Source of the DNA: a virus | Length of the DNA: 21,303 nucleotides | Strand: one strand, 5' to 3' | Virus record (IMG/VR): IMGVR_UViG_3300031539_000368 | Coordinates: 1-21,303 of that record | In this document: positions 12,906 through 21,303 of the stretch, piece after piece | Position numbering within the stretch: position 1 is the stretch's first letter | How the letters are laid out: every line of letters starts with the position of its first letter | Notes under the pieces: generated by a model | Seen by the model: the letters and a program-made list of their open reading frames with translations, nothing else | The model's database searches: none | Told to the model about the DNA's origin: nothing | Made by a program: the position numbers and the translations under genes

Positions 12906-15791
12906 ATGGCTAATGCTCAATTCCCTGAAACTACGGCTGCCGTTAGGGCTTTAATAGATATTTTAAAAGAACTTACTGCGCAAATGATATCAACAGCGAG
13001 TGAGAGTAAAAAATTATCTACAAGCGATGCTGATTTAGCTGCAAAAAAAAACGCAAATACAGCAGCATCAAGGAATTTAAAAACTGCTCTTACTGCTGAG
13101 GAAGTATTATTAAGAGAATTAATAAAGGCAGACGGGCAGATGTCAACTGCTGAAGCTAAACTTACTAATGAATACAAACAAGTTTTAAAAGCATTAATCC
13201 AGAAACAGGAAGCGCAAAAAAGAGCCGTTCAAGCGATACGTGATGAAATAAATGGAGTACAGCGATTAACAGCCGTTCAACGTGCAGAAACAGAAACTGC
13301 TAGACTAAGCACAGCACAGGGTAGAGCTCAAACATTAGCACAAGAAAGATTAAGAGAGGCAAGAAGATTATCAACTGAAGCAGCTAGACAGCAATTAGGA
13401 GTAAATAGAACAAATAATTTAAGTTTCAAGGGATTAATTAAAAGCTTAGGTACACTAGCAGTTGGATATCTAGGAATTAATACAATTGTGCAGGGGACAA
13501 TAAAATTAATAAAATCAGCTATAAATGTTAACAGGGAATTCGATAAATCTATAACAAATGTTCTAACATTACTTAGTGATGCTGAAAAAATAAAATACGG
13601 TGATTTTATAAAATCAGGAGCGATTGATATTGTAGCTGAATATGGTCTTGAAATAAAAGATGTTAATAAAGCGTTATTTGATGCGGTTTCGGCAGGCGTC
13701 CCAGCAGCTGAGGCTATTGATTTTTTAAGGAAAAATGCAGAGCTTGCAGTCGGTGGCGTTACATCACTAGGAACAGCAGTTGATGGTGTTACATCAATAA
13801 TGAATGCGTATGGTATTGAAACAGATAATACAACAGAGGTTACCAGTGCATTTTTTACGGCTCAGAAATTCGGTAAAACTACAGTTGAAGAATTATCTAA
13901 CTCGGTAGGAAAGGTTGCACCTATTGCGAAACAAGCAGGGGTAGGATATAAAGAATTATTATCCGTTTTTGCTGAATTAACAAAACAAGGTATAAACACA
14001 GATGAAACAGCAACTGCAATAAAAGCATCAATAACAGCATTAACAAGCCCTTCTGAGGATGCGCGAAAAACATTTAAAAAACTTGGAATTGAAACAGGAG
14101 CGACAGCGTTGAAGGCTAATGGATTAGCGAATACGTTAGGATTAATCTCAGCAGCCGCAGAAGGGGATGCTGATGTTTTAGCTGATTTAATCCCAAATGT
14201 CAGAGCATTAACAGGTGTTGGAGCACTAACTACTGAAAAGTTAGCTGAAATGGATAAAATCTTACAAGAGGTAAATAAAGATTTTGGCGAAGGCTCATCA
14301 TTAACATCAGCATTCAATTTACAGCAAAAAACAGGCGCGGCAATAAGTGCTCAATTGAGGGGGGAATGGGAAAAAACATTAATTATTATTGGAGGTGGTG
14401 AGAGTATTTTTAGAAAACTAGGCGATATTGTAAAAAATAGTTTAATAGAAAGTTTACAGAATCTTCGAAAATCATTCACAGCATTTTTTGATGGCGGATT
14501 AATAGATAAAATTAAAGTTGGTATAAATTCAATCATAGCCTTATTTAATAAGATTGTTCCTGTATTTTCATTAATCGAAAAATTAACAGGTAAAAAAATA
14601 GGCTTTGATATTAAAGAAATAGATACTGCAAAAATAAAAGAAGGTGCGGTTGAGATTGAGAATATTGAAGTAGAATTAACAGAACAGCAAAAAGAAGAGC
14701 AGGAATTAAGAACCGCAAAATTAAAAGAAGAAGAGGAAAAACGATTAAAAATAAAACAATTAGCTATAGATTTGGCTAAACAAAAAAACTCTGAGGAATC
14801 TAAAGCAATAAAAGCAGAAGAGGAAAAAAGAACAAAATTTATTAAAGAAGAATATGAACGTAGAGCTAAATTTCAAGAAAAGCTTAAAACAGATTCACTA
14901 ACGGATGAGCAAATAAAAGTTGAAGCATATAGGGATGCAGAAATAGACGCATTTGATGAATGGCTTGATGCTGAAAATGAACTAAGTTTTACAAAGCTAA
15001 ATGAGCAGATAAATTCTGAGGCTGAATTAAAGCTTAAATCTGACATGGAGGATGTCGATAGAGAAGCAACGAAACAAGAAATATTAGCAGCAACAAAAGA
15101 GGCGGCGTTTAATGCTGCTGAAAAAATAATTACAGATAGGGTAACATCAGGTTTAGATGAGAGATTAAATGAAACATTATCATCTTTAGATTCAGAGCAG
15201 GAATTATTGCAGAATAAGTTAGATAAAGGGCTAATCTCTGAATCTGAATTTACGAAGAAATCTCTTGCAATTGATAAAAAAAGAAAATACGAGGAAGCAA
15301 AAGCAACAAAGAAAAAAGCATTATTTGAAATAGGAATTTCAACATTAGTGGAAGTTGCAAAAGCTGGATTTATAAGTCCACAGGCGTTAATAGTCGCAAT
15401 ATCTGGGGCAGCATCTGCCATTGCCGTAGCGGCCAAACCTTTACCTGCATTTTTTAAAGGTGTTCAGAACTTCGAAGGTGGTTTAGCATATACAGGAGAG
15501 GAAGGAAGCGAATTAATAGAAATTCCAGGAAAGGAACCTATTTTATCGCCTGATACTAAAACTAAAATGTTTCTGCCAGCTGGCACAAATGTAATTCCTC
15601 ATGAAAAAACTAAAAAAATACTAGAAGATAGTAAAAATTCTAATTTAGAACTTAAAGTATTAAAATCAATTGACAATAAATTAGATAAACAGATTGTAAC
15701 TAATGAGACGAACATAACTCGCGGAGGTTACGAATTTATAGTTAAAACAGCAAATGAAAGAAGAAAATATATAGATAAACATTTCGGATGA
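12906..15791 (+). CDS. Tail tape measure protein (TP901-type core)
   Basis: A 961-residue, Ala/Lys/Glu-rich, largely helical protein, the longest gene present. Residues 1-165 are coiled coil. A hydrophobic segment occurs at 177-205 (LIKSLGTLAVGYLGINTIVQ). Residues about 210-400 match the conserved TP901-type core: EFDKSITNVLTLLSDAEK, VSAGVPAAEAIDF, TAQKFGKTTVEELSNSVGKV and QGINTDETATAIKASITALT. A highly charged coiled coil follows (about 580-780), then a second hydrophobic stretch (about 825-850) and the C-terminal FEGGLAYTGEEGSELI with LSPDTKTKMFLPAGTNVIPH, found at the end of many tape measures. It sets tail length and is ejected with DNA, the hydrophobic parts helping cross membranes. At about 1.5 angstrom per residue, the tail would be roughly 140 nm. 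ATGA overlap with the next gene. Confidence 0.93.
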   Translation: MANAQFPETTAAVRALIDILKELTAQMISTASESKKLSTSDADLAAKKNANTAASRNLKTALTAEEVLLRELIKADGQMSTAEAKLTNEYKQVLKALIQKQEAQKRAVQAIRDEINGVQRLTAVQRAETETARLSTAQGRAQTLAQERLREARRLSTEAARQQLGVNRTNNLSFKGLIKSLGTLAVGYLGINTIVQGTIKLIKSAINVNREFDKSITNVLTLLSDAEKIKYGDFIKSGAIDIVAEYGLEIKDVNKALFDAVSAGVPAAEAIDFLRKNAELAVGGVTSLGTAVDGVTSIMNAYGIETDNTTEVTSAFFTAQKFGKTTVEELSNSVGKVAPIAKQAGVGYKELLSVFAELTKQGINTDETATAIKASITALTSPSEDARKTFKKLGIETGATALKANGLANTLGLISAAAEGDADVLADLIPNVRALTGVGALTTEKLAEMDKILQEVNKDFGEGSSLTSAFNLQQKTGAAISAQLRGEWEKTLIIIGGGESIFRKLGDIVKNSLIESLQNLRKSFTAFFDGGLIDKIKVGINSIIALFNKIVPVFSLIEKLTGKKIGFDIKEIDTAKIKEGAVEIENIEVELTEQQKEEQELRTAKLKEEEEKRLKIKQLAIDLAKQKNSEESKAIKAEEEKRTKFIKEEYERRAKFQEKLKTDSLTDEQIKVEAYRDAEIDAFDEWLDAENELSFTKLNEQINSEAELKLKSDMEDVDREATKQEILAATKEAAFNAAEKIITDRVTSGLDERLNETLSSLDSEQELLQNKLDKGLISESEFTKKSLAIDKKRKYEEAKATKKKALFEIGISTLVEVAKAGFISPQALIVAISGAASAIAVAAKPLPAFFKGVQNFEGGLAYTGEEGSELIEIPGKEPILSPDTKTKMFLPAGTNVIPHEKTKKILEDSKNSNLELKVLKSIDNKLDKQIVTNETNITRGGYEFIVKTANERRKYIDKHFG

Positions 15792-17926
15792 ACAAAAACA
15801 GATATCAATACATAATTACTGATTTAGATACAACTAAAGAAAAAATAATAGATAATGCTCCTGACAGTTGGGCAGAAGTAGAAACTAGCTATGAAAGAGC
15901 TAAGACATACGGAACGCTATTAGTTCAGGATACGTTAAGCCTTAAATTTATGCGCGATGGTATATCGGCATTTGATAATGGGGCATATTATTTAATTAGT
16001 AATGCCTTAAAAAATAAAGGCACTAAAGCAAATATTCAGATTGAACGGAAAGAATTGAATGCATTTACAAATGAATATGATGATGACTTTATAGGTTTAT
16101 TAGATTTATCGGCAGATTCAGAATTTAGTGAAACTAGAGATTATATATCAGCAAAAACTATAGATTCAGGTAAGGTCGCTAAATTACTTTCACGTGACGA
16201 AATGGAATTGGATGTATTCAGCTTGAAATCAGTAGATGGTGAGACTATGCCAGATTTTCCAGTTTCAACAAAATCAATACTTTATAAGGCTATTGTATTA
16301 TTTAAATATGCCTACACATCAGGGGCACTTGGATATACTGAAACATTTACAACATCAGGAATTCATAAATACAACTATTATTCAGGCTCCGGGACAATAA
16401 ATTTATTAGGAAGTAGATATCAGGCCACAGATTTGAGTAATAATTTCACATATAAAAATAATTCTGAATCAGATATTCTAGCTAAAACAATAATTTCAGG
16501 AAGCTATAATATCTCTGTAAGTTTTAATAATATAGGCACATTTGTATTTAGTTTAAAATTAATTTATAGAAACAGTTTTGGAACAATAGATGAAACACTT
16601 ACACTTTTTACTGATACTGTAAATCGGTCAAGTATATCAACGCCATCATTTTATACAATTGCTGGAACATATTCTGGAAATATAGAGCGTAGCGTTGTCG
16701 TGAATGGAACAATTGAAATAGTATTGGACACTGATGTTAGCCTGATTGGAAATGTTTTTGTTTCTGCTTCAGTTCCTGCAACTGTAGATATAATTGAAAC
16801 ATATGAAGGGGCAGCTGATAGCAATGTGAGAGGATTATTATCTCATGAAGTAATTAGTAGAGGTGTTCAATTAACTACATCGGAAGCAGATACAACTAAA
16901 CTAGTAAGGTCTTCAGTGCTAGGTAAAGCAACATCATATTTTCAAAATTACACTGAATCAGGTTATTTATCTAATGAATTCACAACAAACGGTAAAAATA
17001 TAAGAGGTTTTGTAAGTCCTTTAACTATTACAATTCGAAGCTGGTTTAATAGTATGTCGGCAAGATATCCCTTGGGATTATGGTACGATAAGATAAATGA
17101 TATTTTTGTAATTGAAAAGCTTGAATATTTCTTTAAGAATGAACAGTTCCCAATACATTTAGGTGAGGTGGGTGAAGTTACGACTACATTTGCCACTGAT
17201 ATATTTTATAATTCAATTAAAGCGGGATATCCAACAACAAAATATAAAGAGCTGGAAGGAATAAACGAAATAAACGCGGGGGTAAATTATTCTGTGTCGA
17301 TTTCAACAAAAAATATTAAAGATATCAGTAGTGTTTATCACGGTGACAGTGTAGGTCAAGAGCTTGCAAGAAAATTATCTAAACAAGTTGCAGCAACACA
17401 AGATACAGATTATGATAATAATGTTTATATAACACACACAGACGGAACAGAAACATCACAAGGAGGAGGCGCATTTAATTTAGTGATTGCAGGCGGATTT
17501 TTAGGAATCGAACAAAGATATAATTTAGGCTATTCACCACGGCAGAATTTAACCAGATGGCAAAAGTTTTTAAGCTCTATTTTATTAACTGATTTATATG
17601 AAGAAACACAATTTAGGTCAGCAGATAAAAGCACTGAATTTAGTTATTATTATAACTATCAAGACGAAGGAGATTTAGTCAATGAGTCCGATAACGTGCC
17701 TCAAGAGTTAGCTGAAAATATAATACATGGATTTTGGTTTAAAGAATTCGAAGCACCTTGCACATTAGCAATAAGGAACGAGCTTAAATTAGACCCTCAC
17801 AGAATAATGTCATTTTATGATTTTGATGGGACGGAATATTCTGGGTATATTTGGAGTATAAAAATAAATGCTTATGACGGCATAGGTAATTACAAATTAT
17901 TAATAATAAATAAAGATAGATTATGA
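15788..17926 (+). CDS. Putative distal tail/baseplate protein with inserted beta domain, 712 residues
   Basis: Directly follows the tape measure (ATGA overlap), where distal tail or baseplate hub proteins lie. Residues 1-165 read as a mixed alpha/beta tail domain (YERAKTYGTLLVQDTLSLKF, YYLISNALKNKGTKANIQIE). About 185-345 is a Ser/Thr/Asn/Gly-rich beta segment that could be a carbohydrate-binding insertion. The remainder includes IRSWFNSMSARYPLGLWYD, FYNSIKAGYPTTKYKELEGI with NEINAGVNYSVSI, and a C-terminal LDPHRIMSFYDFDGTEYSGY. The 'Y.si..GY....y....G..E.n....y' pattern is common in Bacteroidetes phage baseplate proteins of about this length. Likely roles are closing the tube and organising fibres. 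No lysozyme or peptidase motif was seen. Confidence 0.65.
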   Translation: MNKNRYQYIITDLDTTKEKIIDNAPDSWAEVETSYERAKTYGTLLVQDTLSLKFMRDGISAFDNGAYYLISNALKNKGTKANIQIERKELNAFTNEYDDDFIGLLDLSADSEFSETRDYISAKTIDSGKVAKLLSRDEMELDVFSLKSVDGETMPDFPVSTKSILYKAIVLFKYAYTSGALGYTETFTTSGIHKYNYYSGSGTINLLGSRYQATDLSNNFTYKNNSESDILAKTIISGSYNISVSFNNIGTFVFSLKLIYRNSFGTIDETLTLFTDTVNRSSISTPSFYTIAGTYSGNIERSVVVNGTIEIVLDTDVSLIGNVFVSASVPATVDIIETYEGAADSNVRGLLSHEVISRGVQLTTSEADTTKLVRSSVLGKATSYFQNYTESGYLSNEFTTNGKNIRGFVSPLTITIRSWFNSMSARYPLGLWYDKINDIFVIEKLEYFFKNEQFPIHLGEVGEVTTTFATDIFYNSIKAGYPTTKYKELEGINEINAGVNYSVSISTKNIKDISSVYHGDSVGQELARKLSKQVAATQDTDYDNNVYITHTDGTETSQGGGAFNLVIAGGFLGIEQRYNLGYSPRQNLTRWQKFLSSILLTDLYEETQFRSADKSTEFSYYYNYQDEGDLVNESDNVPQELAENIIHGFWFKEFEAPCTLAIRNELKLDPHRIMSFYDFDGTEYSGYIWSIKINAYDGIGNYKLLIINKDRL

Positions 17927-18723
17927 GTGAGTTTTTCCCAGATATGAATCAATTAAGATTCCATGTATTAGGTAAAGAAATAGATTATATAACTAATTTA
18001 CCATCGTTTGATTTAATGTTTCCTAGAATTATTTATCAAAGAGGCGAATTTGCTACAGATTATTATCCGGTTTATCAGTTAAATGCTTCATTGGAAACTC
18101 AAGTATTAGTTGTTAGAGATAATGTTATTAGCGCAGGATTATATAATGAAGATGGAAGTTTGGCTGATGGTGACGAATATACAGACGTTAGAGAAGCCGA
18201 TAATTTCGCAACAATAATTAATATTCAAGCGGAAACATTAGGATTACATTATATAACTCTTGTTTTAAAGATAAATAATGTAAATGTTACATTTATATCA
18301 GAATTATTTAATGTTGTAAATTGGGCAGATAAGCAGGACTTAATAAAGATAAAATATTCAGACAATAATAATTCAAATGGTAGATTTTATTTAGAATCCG
18401 GAGAATCTATATGGTACGCTATAGCATATTACACTGGTAAAATCGATGTCGAACAACCTCAACTAGATAGGTCGGTATTTACTTCACAGCAAAATAATTT
18501 AAAGGTAATACGAAGCACGGTTAGATTAGTAGATAAATTATTCATATCATGCATACATCGATTATATTACGCGAATTTAGCGGCTCAATTATCATGTAAT
18601 GAAATTTATATAAACGATGTATCTTATTCAGTTGAGAGTTTTGGAAAACTTGATAAAAAAGATGATAATGTTGATGTTGGGGATGTTGAAATTATAATTT
18701 CTCGCAATAACAATAATAATTAA
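17923..18723 (+). CDS. Putative baseplate/minor tail protein, 266 residues
   Basis: Coupled to the previous gene by ATGA. Beta-rich protein with a helical C-terminal third. Residues 40-130 contain several strands (QVLVVRDNVISAGLYNEDGS, then TLGLHYITLVLKINNVNVTF); the domain from about 135 begins ELFNVVNWADKQDLIKIKYS and includes a conserved-looking STVRLVDKLFISCIHRLYYA, with NEIYINDVSYSVESFGKLDK near the end. Order and style match the short proteins that follow the large baseplate protein in Bacteroidetes siphophages. It ends in Arg plus five Asn encoded by an AAT/AAC microsatellite that runs up to the fibre promoter region. Function unknown; structural by context. Confidence 0.62.
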   Translation: MSEFFPDMNQLRFHVLGKEIDYITNLPSFDLMFPRIIYQRGEFATDYYPVYQLNASLETQVLVVRDNVISAGLYNEDGSLADGDEYTDVREADNFATIINIQAETLGLHYITLVLKINNVNVTFISELFNVVNWADKQDLIKIKYSDNNNSNGRFYLESGESIWYAIAYYTGKIDVEQPQLDRSVFTSQQNNLKVIRSTVRLVDKLFISCIHRLYYANLAAQLSCNEIYINDVSYSVESFGKLDKKDDNVDVGDVEIIISRNNNNN

Positions 18724-18733
18724 CAATTTTAAT

Positions 18734-18741
18734 TAACTTTG
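18734..18741 (+). promoter_or_regulatory. Putative Bacteroidetes-type -7 promoter box for the fibre genes
   Basis: TAACTTTG exactly matches TAnnTTTG and lies in a 32-bp intergenic gap. Transcription would start around 18747-18748, only about 8 nt before ATG 18756, repeating the short-leader layout of the portal promoter. No clear TTG or TTTG -33 element is seen about 20 bp upstream, where the DNA is AAT-rich. It would let the fibre genes be expressed separately from the tail operon. Confidence 0.6.
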
Positions 18742-18755
18742 TAAAAATAAAACTA

Positions 18756-21050
18756 ATGAAAAAATTAGCAATTACAATAATATTGATTATATGTAGCTTT
18801 AATATTTTCTCACAAGGCGACGTTCAATACAATTATGTTAAAGTTAATAAAGATTTGACGGTTACAAGACAAATCTATTTTCGAGGAGATACATTAGGCA
18901 AGTACATTGATAATCTAATAAGCGGTTCGAGCACTACAGCGTCAAATGGAGTAACTAAAATAGGTCAAGATTTCCAATTAGGCGCAGATTTAACTAAATC
19001 GACAACAATTTCGGGCGCTGGATGGCCTATTTATTTTGGTTCATCATTATCAAAACTTAGTACTTTTAATGTAAACACAACAGGAGTAATAACACTAACA
19101 ACTGATGGCACAGTTTCATTTGTAATTGATGGAATTCCGTGGACTTTCAACGGGAATACGTTTACAAATACTGTTACTGGTGAATACTTCATGACAAATG
19201 AAGACGTAAACACAGCAATAGAGGCGTTATTACCTTTTATGTCGTTTAATTTTAAGTATAATTTTAATTCGTTAATTGCTGACTCAAGACCCGGAATAGG
19301 TTCATTCAGACTAAACAACGCAACTTATTCACTTGTTGATGAAATCTATATAGATTATTACAACAGTGATAGCGAAGATAAGAGTTTATTTTTAGAGGCT
19401 GTTGATACGGGTAGCTATATAACTATTAATTCAGGGTCTAGTGATATTCTTTATCAATTGAATGGTGGAGTTATTGATGCTGGTAATTACTTCAAGTATG
19501 AAGTTGAATATATAGGGAATTCAGGTGTTATATCTGGATTATGTACTATAGATATTGAGTTAAATAATAATACAGGTAGTGGCGGTGGAACTGTAGATTC
19601 ATTATATTCAGCATATGCAAACAAATGGCTTTTAAACGGTGATACAATTCCGGACACTACTAATTTTTCAATAAATTCTGATACGGCTAATATAGTAAAA
19701 ACAACAATATGGGAAACGATATGGGTAGATTCGGTGCTTTCAAAAGAGGCTGCAGGGTCTATTGAGATAGGCGGAGGATTAGCAAACAATGTAAATGTAA
19801 AATCTGATGAAATTATAATTAACGCACAGGCAGGAGCATTAGATTTAATATCTAGCTCATCTATAAATATTGACGGTAATTTTCAAATAACAACGCTTGA
19901 CAATAAAGAATTCAGTGTAAGTGGTGATTCAATAAGTTCAGAAGATGGTAGAATAAGAGTTAAAACAATAATTGCAGGAATAGGTGGATTTATAGGCAAT
20001 TTATTTGGAAATAAAGCGGTTATAGATTCGCTTATTGTAAATGGAGATACAATTTTAGGAACATACTCAGCTAAAACCTATATTGAAAGTGAAAGTTTTA
20101 ATCAATTAAAATTAAGCGATACAACAATATCGACACATGTAAAAAACAGGATATATGTTGATAGTGCAACGCAGGGTTTAGTTTTTCAGGATGATATAAG
20201 CGGGAATTGGAATATAGGTTCAGAGGTTGGGGAGAGATACTACAACCCTTCTGGTTCAATTATAACTAACGGGAGTGTTGTTCGTTTAGATAGTTGTCAT
20301 ATTGCGACTAATGGGCATGCTTATGGTAGTGTATTTTTAGCTGGTAATTCAACATTCGACAGTACAATGGTTTTAGGTATAGCGACTACCGATTTACCAG
20401 CAACTGGATATGGTAGAGTGGTATTTTTAGGCCGGATAAATGATTTAAATCTTAGCGGATTTAGCGGGAGTGTATATTTAGGCAATAACGGAGTTAAAAT
20501 TGATACATCGCCAAATCCACCAAATATTAGTGTATTATTAGGGACAGTTATACGTCAACATGCGACAGAGGGTTCGATGTTCTTTAACCCCTCCCTCCCG
20601 GATTATTCACCACGACCTACTATTGCAGCAAGATTCACCGAAGAAACTGTAAATGTAACAAATCCCGGAGCTGGGCTTTACGGGTTAATCACTAACGGGA
20701 CAAATGATTTGTTTCAACCAACTATTGATGTAGGATTTTTATTAGTTGGTGATAGTGTACAAGTACTGCAATCTGGTGAGTACGCTATTGATATTGCTTT
20801 TTCATTATATAATTCGGCTACGCAAACAGATGACTACAGAACAGCTATATATGTCAATGGGGTAATAGAATTTTCAATGCTTCGTAGCGTATCTAATGTC
20901 TCAAAAGGTGTTAATTCTTATCCTATATCCATTTCGTTAAATGCTGGGGATTGGGTTAGTTTTAGGATAGCTAATCTAAATACAGGAATTAGAAATTCAG
21001 TGTTTAATGATGGTTCAATCAATATAATTTATTTAGGAGAGCAGCAATGA
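18756..21050 (+). CDS. Modular tail fibre with Sec signal peptide and C1q/TNF-like tip, 764 residues
   Basis: Residues 1-19 form a signal peptide (MKK, hydrophobic core, FNIFS) with Gln20 as predicted first mature residue. There is no in-frame ATG until residue 146, and the promoter lies just upstream, so the leader must be translated. Residues about 163-270 match a familiar tail-fibre module (PGIGSFRLNNATY, DEIYIDYYNSDSED, ILYQLNGGVIDAGNYFKYEV). Residues 494-600 match another: RYYNPSGSIITNGSVVRL, VLGIATTDLP, GYGRVVFLGRINDL, VSVLLGTVIR-like end. The C-terminal 625-761 reads as a C1q/TNF-like jelly roll (GEYAIDIAFSLYN, YRTAIYVNGV, LNAGDWVSFRIAN), often a trimeric receptor-binding head. The region between has strand-rich repeats with NGDTI. 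Why a fibre should have an export signal is unexplained. Confidence 0.82.
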   Translation: MKKLAITIILIICSFNIFSQGDVQYNYVKVNKDLTVTRQIYFRGDTLGKYIDNLISGSSTTASNGVTKIGQDFQLGADLTKSTTISGAGWPIYFGSSLSKLSTFNVNTTGVITLTTDGTVSFVIDGIPWTFNGNTFTNTVTGEYFMTNEDVNTAIEALLPFMSFNFKYNFNSLIADSRPGIGSFRLNNATYSLVDEIYIDYYNSDSEDKSLFLEAVDTGSYITINSGSSDILYQLNGGVIDAGNYFKYEVEYIGNSGVISGLCTIDIELNNNTGSGGGTVDSLYSAYANKWLLNGDTIPDTTNFSINSDTANIVKTTIWETIWVDSVLSKEAAGSIEIGGGLANNVNVKSDEIIINAQAGALDLISSSSINIDGNFQITTLDNKEFSVSGDSISSEDGRIRVKTIIAGIGGFIGNLFGNKAVIDSLIVNGDTILGTYSAKTYIESESFNQLKLSDTTISTHVKNRIYVDSATQGLVFQDDISGNWNIGSEVGERYYNPSGSIITNGSVVRLDSCHIATNGHAYGSVFLAGNSTFDSTMVLGIATTDLPATGYGRVVFLGRINDLNLSGFSGSVYLGNNGVKIDTSPNPPNISVLLGTVIRQHATEGSMFFNPSLPDYSPRPTIAARFTEETVNVTNPGAGLYGLITNGTNDLFQPTIDVGFLLVGDSVQVLQSGEYAIDIAFSLYNSATQTDDYRTAIYVNGVIEFSMLRSVSNVSKGVNSYPISISLNAGDWVSFRIANLNTGIRNSVFNDGSINIIYLGEQQ

Positions 21051-21303
21051 GAAAACTATTAATAATATTACTGTTGTTTCCTGTTATTTCGAGCGGGCAA
21101 AATTTACTATTAAGAAATAATACAGGAAAGGTTTTAAGTTTTGGCAATTTGGGGATAACTATTCCAACACCTTTTTCTGAAAGAATGTTAACCTCATATC
21201 TTGAGATAAATAGCGGAATTACATATACACAAGTAGAACAAGATACTATATTAAGCAGACTTTCTGAAGATTATATTGTTGAAACATTTGGCGTTGATGG
21301 GCT
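21047..21303 (+). CDS. Secreted-type protein, N-terminal part (3' end outside window)
   Basis: Starts by ATGA overlap with the fibre gene and runs off the window after 85 codons. Residues 1-16 form a signal peptide: MRK, a leucine/isoleucine core, PVISSG, then Gln as predicted first mature residue. The mature part (NLLLRNNTGKVLSFGNLGIT, then PFSERMLTSYLEINSG) is extended and beta-like, and could be a second fibre, a fibre-tip accessory or a surface adhesin. Coupling to the fibre suggests joint function. Only the start is visible, so no family can be given. Confidence 0.8.
   Translation, partial: MRKLLIILLLFPVISSGQNLLLRNNTGKVLSFGNLGITIPTPFSERMLTSYLEINSGITYTQVEQDTILSRLSEDYIVETFGVDG

Noticed and set aside
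14873-15436. Long minus-strand open frame of 187 residues, and similar ones at 13862-14317 and 10133-10462
   Set aside because: They are antisense to clearly coding, helix-rich or structural genes, have Ser/Ala/Phe-biased compositions typical of the reverse strand of such genes, and lack any motif or promoter.
1-21303. tRNA genes, CRISPR arrays, insertion sequences or attachment sites
   Set aside because: None was seen: no cloverleaf-like GC-rich segment, no regularly spaced repeats, no transposase motifs, and no long terminal repeats within the window.

Overview
This window is the packaging, head and tail module of a tailed double-stranded DNA phage or prophage with a long-tailed (siphovirus-like) plan. 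Every supported gene is on the + strand and almost no space lies between genes. The DNA is AT-rich. Starts lack Shine-Dalgarno sequences and are preceded by A/T-rich stretches. The only two intergenic gaps that look like promoters each carry a perfect TAnnTTTG box, the -7 element of the Bacteroidetes primary sigma factor. Four proteins carry signal peptides of Flavobacteriia style, with Gln as the predicted first mature residue. The host is therefore most likely a member of the Bacteroidota, probably Flavobacteriia or a close relative. No integrase, lysis, replication or repressor genes are visible, so lifestyle cannot be judged.

Layout. 3-461 is the end of a phospholipase-D-like protein. 464-2351 encodes the small and large terminase subunits. 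2360-3060 holds three small genes, the last a 57-residue helix-turn-helix protein. 3061-3163 is a regulatory gap with a direct repeat, a -7 box and a 12-bp palindrome over the portal start. 3164-6779 encodes the portal, a tiny lysine-rich protein, the prohead protease and the HK97-fold major capsid protein with an N-terminal coiled-coil delta domain. 6784-7867 encodes two related secreted-type proteins flanking a 65-residue protein, where head decoration genes often sit. 7868-9192 encodes the head-tail connector and tail completion proteins. 9189-10780 encodes three unassigned structural-type proteins. 10798-12905 encodes the putative tail tube with an Ig-like tail, a pre-tape-measure protein, and an overlapping pair placed like lambda gpG/gpT. 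12906-18723 encodes the tape measure and two distal tail or baseplate proteins. 18756-21303 has its own promoter and encodes a modular tail fibre, then the start of another secreted-type protein.

How the genes work together. Terminase packages DNA through the portal into a capsid matured by the protease. Connector and completion proteins join it to a tail whose length is set by the tape measure and whose tip carries baseplate proteins and fibres. Tight overlaps (ATGA, TAATG) suggest translational coupling. The portal and fibre blocks seem to be transcribed from their own promoters, giving very short leaders.

Most striking points. (1) Four genes in the virion-structure cluster encode apparently genuine Sec signal peptides obeying the Bacteroidetes Q-rule, including one on a fibre built of ordinary phage-tail modules. 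(2) A candidate +1 or -2 recoding event lies just before the tape measure gene. (3) A possible local regulatory circuit consists of the HTH gene and the repeats at the portal promoter. All functional calls rest on reading motifs, length and gene order by eye. No database search was run.
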